Assembly (NCBI GenBank): GCA_936450465.1
Contig: OW388300.1
Location: 19,531,232-19,595,231, forward strand
From: Gibbula magus
Lineage: Eukaryota > Mollusca > Gastropoda > Trochida > Trochidae
DNA length: 64,000 bases
Direction: 5' to 3'
Shown: positions 36,501-48,500 of the stretch, one piece after another
How the letters are laid out: the number at the start of each line of letters is the position of its first letter
Numbering within the stretch: the stretch's first letter is position 1
The notes under the pieces: model-generated
The model's input: the letters and a program-made list of their open reading frames with translations, nothing else
What the model was told of the DNA's origin: nothing
Databases searched by the model: none
Program-made: the position numbers and the translations under genes

Positions 36501-39500
36501 CAAAACGTTACTATCTGATTTAATAGGTATGACAGCACCTGATAAGAGCTACGGGCGGAAAGAGAAAAATGACTGCTCCCTCACAAAGTTATAAATAGAC
36601 TTGACTTCCTGTATTACGGTAGTCAGGCGATGACGCTATTTCGTGTCAACTTAGAGGTGTTTCCAAAGCTTGCATGTACAACAATCGTTTGTTAATTTTG
36701 AATATTAAATTCAGTGTAATCGATTTGGATTTTTGATGATCGATAATCGGATTGTTAGCCTCAAACGATCAATAAACCGATTAATTGATCGATCGGTGCA
36801 CCACTACTGTTAAGTGTGATAAGTGCACATTTGATCTAGTTCAAGATGAGTATCATTTCTTGCTCATATGTCCATTTTATTCACAACAACGATCACTGTA
36901 CATCCCTAATTTCTATACTATAAATCCTACCAGATCAAAGTTTAACCAGTTACTCACAACAAAAGATGTAAAACTGTTGAAAAATGTGGCCATTTATCTT
37001 AAACGCAATTTACCTGTATAATGCTTCACCACCTGTACATGTGCTCAACATTTCCTTCATTTTTGTACTCTTGGTCATTTGGCCATACATACTGAATAAA
37101 ACTCTTCTTCTTCTAATCTAAATTTACAGGTGACCCAAGAAAATATTTTGCTCTTCAGCGAGAATTTGAACCACATGGTCCACTGGTGAGTAACTAAACA
37201 AAAAATCGTTGCGTCACATAACTTCGATCGTCACATAACTTCGATCGGCCATTTTGGATGGTAATCCACGCGATAAAAAACGAGATTTGACGTCACAGGC
37301 AGCTTTGATGTTTTGTTGACAGTGCCGTCGATCACCTGAAGCACAAAATGCTTCGCATCAAGTTATCAAATGTAAGTAAATGCTATTACTTGTCAAACAA
37401 CTTGTTTAAGGCGTGTGTTCACTAATGCTTCTTTTTCATTGTTAATAAAACGCAAATATAAATTTAATACGTCACAGAAAAAAGTTAGGAATTCTGTCGT
37501 CTGCTATGTTTGGATCCCTCGTACAAAAGTCACATGACTAAATAAGTGACGTCATGTTCAAAAAAAAAATCTATGGAAGCTTCAAAGGGCCATTTCTTAT
37601 ATAAATCATACTTTATTTTGAAAGTTTAATGCAATTCGTTGTGAGGAACTAGAGTTTGTTTTTCTTATGTTTATAGGTTTTGACTGATGGGGAAACACCA
37701 AGAAGAGGGAAGTACAGGAAATATTCCTTTGATGCCCTAGATAAAGCCTATGATGCTATAACTTCAGGGATGTCTATTAGAAAAGCTTCAGCCAAATTTT
37801 CTATTCCCTTTGCTACGTTGCATGACAGAATAAGCGGGAAGGTTTCTGTTGAATGTATCACGACCGGCCGGGATCCAGTGTTATCAATGGAAGAAGAAAA
37901 GCAACTTGTTGACCACATCAAGGCGATGTCCAACTTTGGATATGGATATACGAGAGCAGAGGTGACAGCCATTGCTACAGATTTAGCCGTATGTCTTGGG
38001 AAAAAAAGTAAAGACGACCCCGGTTTTTCACTGCAGTGGTTTTATGGCTTTCTCAAACGTTGGCCTGATTTGTCTGTAAGACGACCTCGTTCTCTTGAAA
38101 TTCAGAGGGCTCGTGCTACGTCTGAGGAAACAGTAAATAAATACTTCAATGAACTTGACAACGTTTTCACAAAGTATAATTTGAAAAATGATCCTCAACG
38201 CATCTACAATATTGATGAAAAGGGACTGGTTGAAAATCACACCCCTCCTTCTGTTGTTACTTCAAGTCAAGGAACTCCAGTCTCTGTGACGACATCACGT
38301 TCTTCTACAACTACAGTGATAGGATGTGGTAATGCAGCTGGTTCATCTATACCACCATTTTTTATCTTCAAAGGAAAACGAATGAGGGATGAACTTCTGG
38401 AAGGATCCACCCCCGGGACAGCAGGTACTGTGAGTGATTCAGGATGGTCGAATTCGGAGATATTTCAATATTATCTACAGGAACATTTCCTCAAGTACTC
38501 TGTTGCCGCGTCTGCCGACGCTCCCCTCTTGATATTGTATGATGGCCACAAGTCTCATGTCTCTGTACCGTTGATCACCTGGGCAAGACAACATCATATC
38601 ATATTGTTTGTTCTCCCGGCACATACTTCTCACGTGCTACAGCCAATGGATGTTGGATGTTTCGGACCCTTTTCCCGTATTTACAATAACATGCGTCACA
38701 AGTATATGAGGGAAAATGCTACAAGTTCCGTCAACAAACATTCAGTTTGTCAACTAGGATGTAGAGCGTATAACCTGTCGCTAACGCCGTCGAACTTACA
38801 GTCATCTTTTCGAAAATGCTGCATTTACCCATACAATGCGTCCGTTGCGTGTGATATGAATTTTTCACCATCTTCAGTTTTCAAGCCTGCTGAAACAAGT
38901 TTGGATCAATGTGCCGTGGATATGGTTGTTGAAAACCCTTCCGAACCTATTGCTGAAAAATCAGATGTCGCAGAATTTTTCAAGGAAAAATCGTCTGTAC
39001 TTGTCAACAAATCTGTTCCTACAAAGAAGAGAAAAGTTTTGAGTGCTGTCGTTGGAGGGAAAGCTATCACTGAAGATGATATCTTGGAAAAGATTTGTTC
39101 TCATCAAGCAGAAAACTCAGCACCACAGAAAAGAAAAAAATATTCAAAGAAAAGTAAATCTACAAAAACAATTCCAGTGCGTAAAAATGCGTCACCAAAG
39201 CCCAGCACCTCTGGAATATCGCGCACTGATAGTTTCGATTCGTATGACAGTGATGATGTTATCAGTGACGAAGAATTATGCTGTAAATGTAAGAAGCAAG
39301 TTCCTGATGAAGTTCGAAGAAGCGTATCATTAATCATCACAACTTGGGCTCAATGCACTCATCCGACATGTCAGCACTGGACACATTTACGTTTCTGTAC
39401 TCCAGTTCGTGTTGTACGCAGACATTCAGAGTTTTGGTGCCCTTGTCACAATGAACCAGAAGAATAATTCAACTTATGACATGAAATTTTGTAAATAAGT

Positions 39501-42500
39501 TCCTTTTTAAAATATCTGCTGAATTTTGTGAATTGACTATGTACGATAAAGAAACTGAATGAAATGACATTCGGAATGACTGTGTGTGAACTTCAAATTA
39601 TCCGTTCCGAATGCGCTACAGCCTGACGAATCATCTGATCGAACTTATGTGACGTAACCTCCTCGGTCGCTTCTGTTGACACTGAGAGTGAAGCCATGCC
39701 GCGACTGTGATAATTGATGGAATACAGTGTGATTTTGATATTTCAAACTTTATTAAACATCATTGAAGGTAAGACATGTAAAACAAACTTTGAAACGATA
39801 CTTTTGTTAAATTTTGGCATGATTGCTTAGGTGATCGAAGTTACGTGACGCGAGGATAATTAATAAAATAAATTAATAATAAATAATCAAATAAGGGTTC
39901 AACGACATCTACACTTGAGATTATGTTACAACAGAGAAAAAATGTTGACTTGAACATTTTAATAATTAATTTAATAATTTGAAAAATCTATTCAATAAGC
40001 ATTTTTATTCAAAATGGCTGCCACATTAAATATGAATTAATGGCTGCCACATTAAACATTAAGATCCACTTTCAACCATAGGCTCTTGAACGCGACGTCA
40101 TAGACGAAGCCTGATGTCATGGCATTGTTTATGACGTCACCATGACAAAGTGATATTCATTGTATGAAAAATATGAACCCCGATATGATTGACCTTGTAA
40201 GTAGTGAATTGTTTTATATTATATTTCATCCATTCAAGAGACTCCTCACACTGAAGTTAGCCCTATTTTCTATTGACTCACTATGTTCCAGGTGTGTACA
40301 GAGTTCTACGTGGAAACTAATCTGGACTACTGGGGCCAAAACCATACCGTCCAGTCACCAGATGGCGCTGCTGAGGCTCTAGATCTTGTGCTGTCAACCG
40401 GTGCGAATGTTAACCTGTGCGTAAATTTTGGCTTTATTATTTTCCCAGACAGCCCCTCATAAAAATCTCAGGTGAGGGAGTCTGTACTTGAACATGGGAA
40501 GTACAGACCCAAATGATCTCATGAAGCACTTCGTAGCAGTATATATGTATTACTTGACTAATATCCGAGCGCTGTGAACTTACATATTACTTGATTAATC
40601 AACTTCCAAACGCAAGGCATAACTATTGCCAATCTGCATTACTGGCTGATTTAACCCTTGCGGTATTTCCCTCGCTTTGTTGTGTCAAGACAGCGAATCG
40701 CTGCACCAGAAATGCATAGCGGGCCTGGATTTCTAAACACAGATTTCTTAAGGGAATACCGCAAGGGTTAAATCAGCCAGTAATGGAGACTGACAAGAGT
40801 TATGCCTTGCATTGGGAAGTTGTTGATTAATATGAAATTAATTACTTACTTACTTACTGCCCGTTATGCTCGTGGCATGTAGAGCAGCAACAAAGGAACG
40901 CCACTCCTTTCTGTTCTGGGCTAGTTTCTGAACGGTCCCCCAGTTGTGTCGAGGATCTTGAGTTCCCCTTCCACTGTCCGACACCACGTGTTCTTGGGTC
41001 TCCCTTGTTTCTGTTTCCCCTCTGGTGTCCAGTGAAGGGCTGTGCAGGTGATGTTGCCCGGCTTCCTTCTCAACACGCGACCGATCCATTTCCATTGTCT
41101 TCGCATAATGAAGGTGTCCATGCTTTGTGCACAACCATTATTACTAGAAATAGCATCCCCCAAGAACAATAACATCATGTCACTAGAGGATATTCTTATT
41201 ATTATTAAAGATACATTATTTACTGTTATTATTAACATCTATTTATGCAAAATGTTTACCGTATTTCAGTTTGCAGTTTATTGCAGTATACTGCTAAAAG
41301 AGTGTTCGTGTGAACATATTAATAATTTTTGGTACATATATTTTTGGATGAATTACACTTTATTGAACAAAACCATCCATTTCTGATTGATTAAATAGTT
41401 AATGTACATTACTTTATTTTCCAAATGTTGGGGCAAGTAAAAATGACATCAAGGCAAGTACATGTCCTGGGGCAAGTACAAAATTATTTGAAATTTCCAC
41501 CCTTGTATCACAGTTGATATTTTGAAGCAAACATTAAAATCTACAGCATATCTTTGATCCCCTTTATACAAATGCTGCTAATGTTATCCAGTTCATAATT
41601 TCTTTACATATTTTAAGTTCCACCTAATGTCTGTTTAATTACTGAATGCTTGGATGAGCACATTTATTGCCAGCAATTTCCAATCACAGTTTTTTAAACC
41701 CTGACCAACAGTTCGAAAGTATATATAGTAATACCAAGGACTCCCTCTGTCCGTCCAAAGACATGATTTGTGTTTTAGTTTGAGATTCAATGATCATAGG
41801 CGTAGGATCTTGTCAAGCCCCCCCAAACTTTTGAACCGTTCCTACGCCTATGATGATACATTACCTATAACAGTGACTTGTCTGTTTTACAGGTATATGT
41901 TTGAGGGAGGGACAAGCTTTGGTTTCGGTAATGGTAAGTCACTCACCTCAGATTATAACTTACATAAGAAGAAGATAGATGATATTTAATAATAAATAAA
42001 ATGGATAATAACTCCTGAAGTGGAAGAAGCGGGATATATTATATATATATAATAAATATATATATAACATATAACATATATAACATGAACAATTGTTATG
42101 TACTGTTATTCCACACGCTAGTCAATCCAAATATTTTTACAGGAGGTTTGCTATCAGGAGGAAACATATTAAATGCCGTCACGACGACGTACGACCATGA
42201 TGCACCTCTCTCTGAAGCTGGTGATGTACGCGAAAAATATAAAAAAGTTCGGGAAGTTATATTAGAGGTGAGCCTTTAGAAATAACAATATTATCAGCTT
42301 TTGCTGAAATATGGTCAGCAAGATGTTGTATAGGAAAGTTGACTCACAATTGTTATCATTCTGTATAAATGGTGGCACGTGGTCCTGTGCACAGCTCAGG
42401 TGGCCACTATCAGTGAAGTTCAGCAAGAATCTGCACAGCTTGCAGAATGGGTGGGTGACCCATTCATTGCTGGATAAATTGAGAGTTTGAAGGGTTGATT

Positions 42501-45500
42501 CCCTGCCCCACACAGAGACATGAGTTGTGAAGACTTGGGGTGTTACCTTGAGCTAATGACTTCATTCAAAGTGTGCCTCTGTTCACTCAGCAGTGAAATT
42601 GAGTACCTGGTATGGAAGTGAAGGCAGTGTGAGAGTTAACCTTAACAGCTCCTTATATTAATTGGTTGCATACTCCCAGTGAGTTGAGAAGGTAAAAAAG
42701 GAACAAAGTTGGTCCCTGCACCAGGATAATAATATGTGTGCGACTTGAGCATTCCCCTTTGTGGCATGGAGTGTAGCCATATAGTATCCTCATTATTAAA
42801 TATACCCTACCTTGTTATATCTCAAATTTCACCTGATGAAGGAGTGAGCATATACCCGAAACATTGTGTATCTACACAACATAGAAGCTGTTATCCAGAA
42901 AACCATTTCTTATGTCCTCTACTTCTAAATGTCCTTGTTTCAAGATAGTTCATAATCTTATTCCAGTGAGAACAAATATCACTAACATTCAATCACTGTT
43001 TATATTTTACTTCTCGGCCATGTTTGCATAGACGCCCATATGTCTGGTAGGGACCATTCATTGCACCAGTGTAGGGATCATTAATTTAGAGTCTTTTATC
43101 ACATGATATTGTAACATCCCTCAAAGAATGAAAATTTATGTGGTCATCAAGAAACTGTATGTTTGTATGATTTTGGCTCATCAGGCCTGCATATTTGTAT
43201 GATTTTGACTTCATTCTTGTATGATTTTATATCTTTAGCTCATCGGCCTTGAATATGGGCAGGTTGTCAACCCTAAACCTTCTCTTGTATTCTTACCGAG
43301 AAGGGCACGGCAACTGTGTCTGCAGTAGAGAACAGTTCTACACGCAGTAAGGTTTGGGTGCAATGCTACACTGAATTTAAGAGTAGTACCACCAATGGTT
43401 CGCTAGTTCCAGCCGTTGCTCGCAGGTTTCACCACAATGCATAGCCACATGGCGTTGCGGGCTTTCTCCCTGCCGTAATACTAGCAGCCGCGATATAAGT
43501 GAAATACTCTTGAAAGCGGCGTTAAACCCCAACTCATCCCACCTCACCTCACCCCACCCCACCTCACCTCACCTCACCTCACCCCACCCCACCCCACCCC
43601 ACCCCACCCCACCTCACCTCACCTCACCTCACCTCACCTCACCTCACCTCACCTCACCTCACCTCACCTCACCTCACCTCACCTCACCTCACCTCACCTC
43701 ACCTCACCTCACCTCACCTCGAACTGGTACTGCGCCGAAGCTAAAATTTTGAGAATATCATCTTTGTCGGATTGAATCTTAGACCTGTATATTTCTTTGT
43801 CCTTCCTGACTTTATACCGCTTTTATTTTCAGTATGTCAAAGATCCACTGATTCCCATACCTCCAGATACTGAAAAATATCCATATGGAAAAGTTAAAAT
43901 GGAAAAGGCAAGTAACTATCTAAGAAATATGACGTGAACAATGTATTCATGTGTCATCAGAGAAAAGTTATGAAGGATGAGGAGCAAGAAATTGATATTA
44001 CACTGCTGTAATGTTGTCTAGTTGCCATGTTAAAGGGAGAGTTCTGTTGCTATTTTGTTTATTTGCATTACGTGAAATGAAAAGACACTATATTGTACGG
44101 TAACCTCCCAAAAAGATTAAAACAACACAGTTCAGGGTCCACTGCACATGGTTATTACCTAAAGTAAGAATGGACTAGTCCCATTAATGTGCCAAAACTT
44201 CTACATTAGGCTACGAGTAAATAATAGACATAAATATCACAGGAGGTTGTAGGTTATATAACTGTTTATTCTCATATAGAAATTTCATAACATATATAAT
44301 AATCACAATTTTAAGGTAAGGTATGAAGCAGGGAGAGCGAGAAATTGATATTTATATACAATAATTTTTTCTAGTTGCCATGTTAAAGGGAGGGTTCTGT
44401 CGCCATTTTGTTTTTTTGCATAATATGAAATGAAAAGTCGCGTACTATATTGACCTCATTTTACATCTTTTGAATAATTAAAGACATACACAGATAGAGA
44501 ATTCGTACAGCTGTAAGCAAAGTTTTCCCAACTTTAGCGCCGATGAATGGCTTCAGTTCTCATTGTTTTTATTTTTCAACAAATGTGCACTTGTGTTTAT
44601 AAAAAAAAATCAATCAATCAAAAGTCATCAAAATATTACCTTCATTAATATCTTTCAATTTGACTGTGTTTTAATCAAGTATTAATAACATATACGTGTA
44701 AATCAGAATATCCTCTTGAATTTCGTTTCCACAAAAAATACCCCAATAGAACCCTCCTTTTAACAAAGCGATTTCTAATTGATTTCAGATGGGCAGTGTA
44801 GTTGATGTGCTGATGTCGGTGAAAGCTCCAGTCGTCAAGTCAGTGAACCCCTTGTGTATGGAGGATATTGGACAGGTGATTACCTGTAATAATTACAAAA
44901 TGGTTTTGTTACACTAATTTCCGCGTCTCGGATTGGACGAGAGCTCTCAAAAACCTGCTGCCATTTCTCGATGGATGCAGATAAAATGTGCTACCATACC
45001 TCGTGCATTCGTACCTTATGACGTCACAATCTATCAGAACAAACGGACGTGTCAGTTGGTTCTTACAACTGAGCGTGACGTTTTGATGCAAAATAAGATA
45101 TACACATGTCATTTCGTCTTCAAACCTACGCCAATAACTGGAATATCCATTCCTTTTCCGAATGAGACAATTAATTTCACCGAGAACACTTCATTTTAAT
45201 CGATACAAGTCCTCAAGCTTGTTCATCCACTAGCGCTTCGCAAATGGTAGCCATGTTTGAACGTCGCGTGATATGCTAATGAGGGTTAATCACAAATTGC
45301 GTAAACCAGAAAAAACGAATCCTGATTGTATGCATGTGAATGCTGTGAAAACGAAATTGAATCCTCTGCCGTTTTAGATTAAGGATTCCTCAATTTTGCT
45401 TCAGCCATGTATTGTGGCGTGTAACAAGCTGCTGCCTCCCGTGATAAATGACAAATATATTAGATTTGGGTAAATATTTAAAGGAAAACTTGTTGATTTT

Positions 45501-48500
45501 GTAATTATAAGGATTGTTTTACATGTTTTGTGCCTCTATCGAAGTATAACAGCAACAAATTTCGTATAACATCACTCCACTGCGCTACGCCATATTATAC
45601 AATTTGTTGCTGTTATACTTCGATAGAGGCACAAAACATGTAAAACAATCCTTAAATAACATTCGGTCAGTTTGCAATGTTTACAAGTTGTTTTCAGGGC
45701 CATCTTTCATATATGATGAATAATTTCAGATACATTTGTTTATGAAATTCACATTTCCTGTTTGCAGTTGCTGTATCTTTGAGAAGGAGCAAAAATATTT
45801 ACCATATTTATTTATCAATTATTTATTAATAATTTCCCTTTGGTTGAAAATTATTTCAAACTCAAAGGAGAAACAACACACTGATGTAAGAAAATAACAC
45901 AGTTTGAAGTATTTCAACATCAACACAATAATCTCCTCTAAAACTTTGATGGTTATTTGTTTCATAAAATGTGAGTATATTTCTTATCTTGACAAAAAAT
46001 ATTTTTAAGATTTATATTTGAATGTTGCTAGAATCGTGGGTTCGTGTTGTATCACCACGAGGCCGAGAACTCTCACTTCAACGAGCAGCTCCACGTTAAC
46101 GGGATCAGAGATAGGGGATACGTATCCGTCAACCAAGTGAGTGCATTCTCTGCTTATAAAATGTAGCACATTTCCTCAAATAGATGCATGGCGTACGACC
46201 GTTTGAAAGAAATAGAAGCCAGGACCCATATTTTCGAAGCTCTCTTAAAACTAAGATAGTCATAAGTGCCATACATTAACATTGACTTACGACTATTGTA
46301 GCACTAAGACAGTTTCGAAAATATGGGCCCAGGTTTCCATTAGACGCTGGTTGATAGGTTTGCGAATTTTAAAATGCAATATATGCTCACGAGTGCCTCT
46401 TCGTTCATATAGTTCACGTTTAATAACCAAAACAAACACTGTATATAGGGCTCTTATTTTATACACAGTCAGGGACTGAAAAATATTATGCTTAGTTTTT
46501 ATCCCCCGCCACGAAGTGGAAGGGGGATATAGGTTTGGACTCCGTCCGTCCGTCCGTGTGTGCGTCCGTCCGTCCGAGATAAAGGGTACAGCTTTTCTCA
46601 GAAACCGTTTAAGATAGGTTTACCAAATTTGATGAGTTGCTTAAGGCCATGAATACCTTGATGGACTTTGAAAATGAGAAGCTTGCAATTATTTTTTTCG
46701 GAGTTATTGCCCTTGTTCCGTATTTTTGGACTTTGTTCATGGTATCTCCAAAGGGGACAGCTTTTTTCAGAAACCATTTAAGATAGGGTTACCAAATTTG
46801 ATGTGTTGCTTAAAGGCATGAATACCTTGATGGAGTTCGAAAATGAGAAGCGTGCAATTATTTTTTTCGGAGTTATTGCCCTTGTTCCGTATTTTTGGAC
46901 TTTGTTCATGGTATCTCCAAAGGGGACAGCTTTTCTCAGAAACCGTTTAAGGTAGGGTTATCAAATTTGGTGTGTTGTTTGAAGGCATAAATACCTTGAT
47001 GGAGTTCGAAAATGAGAAGCTTGCAATTATTTTTTCCAGAGTTATTGCCCTTGTTCCGTATTTTTGGACTTTGTTCATGGTATCTCCAAAGGGGACAGCT
47101 TTTTTCAGAAACCATTTAAGATAGGGTTAACAAATTTGATGTGTTGCTTGAAGGCATGAATACCTTGATGGAGTTCGAAAATGAGAAGTGTGCAATTATT
47201 TTTTCCAGAGTTATTTCTGGCATTTTTTCATCGTATCTCCAAAGTCGACAGTTTTTCTCAGAAACTATTTCAGATAGGAGAACCAAAATTGGTGTGTTGC
47301 TTGAGGGCACACATATTTTGATGGAATGAAAATGAGTAATGCACAATTATTTCGAATTATTGCCCTTTTTCCAATTTCTTGGCTCTGGCGGGGGATGTTG
47401 ATGACTATGTCTTCTTGTTATTATTGCAATGAATGCAGTTAAAAGCTGGCAAGATTATCAAGTGTTACAGAAGATGTCAACAGAATAATATATGAAAATG
47501 TTTGAATGATCAGTGAAATCAATTCTCTCATAAACACATAATCCCTCATCAGGAAGTAGTGGGAATGCTGCGGCGAGGGTCGGTGACGAGTCTGAACGTG
47601 ACGCTGCGTACCGGAGACAGTCTGGACATCCTGGTTGAGAACCAGGGTCACATTTACTTTGGGGGTAAAGAGATGGACACCGATCAGAAGGTGAGGTTAT
47701 ACGTGTTGCCAGTTTACAGGAATTCAACTCGTTTACAAGGTGATTGATCCTTTTTGGCCATTGGTTGAAGATTGGATACCTCGTAATATTTTTTTTCCTG
47801 CAGCTAAAGTGACTTTAAGTATGTTTCATTATATTTTATTTTTCTGTTATACGTGCCAAAGTAAAACATTTAAGTTCAAATAATACTTACATAAAAATAT
47901 ATACCAGGTAGATAAAAAATGCAGCAAGGTTCAAATACTTGACTAACATTTTCATACCCAATTGCCAATTATATGATAAATGCTTATTTTCAATTAATGT
48001 CGAACAGCAGCTTTATTCATGTGCAGAAATTAAAATTACGAGTCACAATTACATGCACAGTAGTTAAATGACCTATTAAACAATACCAATCGAAGTATGT
48101 AGCTTTGTCCGTTACTTATAAGTTTAAAAAATTATATTTGATTGATTGGCATTCGCCAACTAAAATTCACATGTTTACAAAATAACATTGTGCGCACGGT
48201 TCATTGTTCGGTTTTCGATTAGAAATTTGACTTTCACCTTCATTTTATCACTATCCTGAATGAACTAGCATTAAAATGGTAATCTTCAGCAATAGTCGCT
48301 AATTCTTGAAAAAGTAACATCATTTATAACATGTGACATTTTGTGATAACAACAACTTAGCTAATGTATTTTTTTTTAGTTTTGATAATTGAATTACATA
48401 AGTAAATATTTTCAAAATGTTAGAAACTTAGTGTATATTCTCTTACCGTTACTGTGATTGGCTTTGAATAAACCCATACTCTTTTAACAGGGGATTGTGG

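Larger units (their letters stand above)
33700..37110 (+). pseudogene. Non-LTR retrotransposon (LINE) remnant, interrupted three times
   Basis: 33834-34265 is open and encodes the thumb side of reverse transcriptase ([15 protein letters not shown], then [18 protein letters not shown]). 34966-35319 continues with stops and shifts ([11 protein letters not shown]). 36815-37021 ends it with [20 protein letters not shown] and a stop. The 3' end is CTCTTCTTCTTC at 37100-37110. Between the pieces lie an unclassified insertion and two hAT elements with perfect TSDs. The order gives relative ages: LINE first, hATs later. Confidence 0.75.
37210..39852 (+). mobile_element. Pogo-type DNA transposon, about 2.6 kb
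   Basis: The transposase is flanked by inverted copies of GCGTCACRTAACTTCGATC at 37211-37229 and 39832-39851. A second inner copy follows on the left (37231-37248), and an inner copy lies on the right (39638-39657), so each end has two likely transposase-binding sites. The flanking target duplication is not clear. Confidence 0.75.

Noticed and set aside
36785..37021. Stand-alone small gene
   Set aside because: Its start lies in hAT sequence and the rest is the C-terminus of the interrupted LINE.
41042..41386. 114-codon plus-strand frame
   Set aside because: Antisense of the RTE-like LINE end.
43510..43752. Frame rich in TSPHL repeats
   Set aside because: Translation of the CACCT satellite tail of a SINE.
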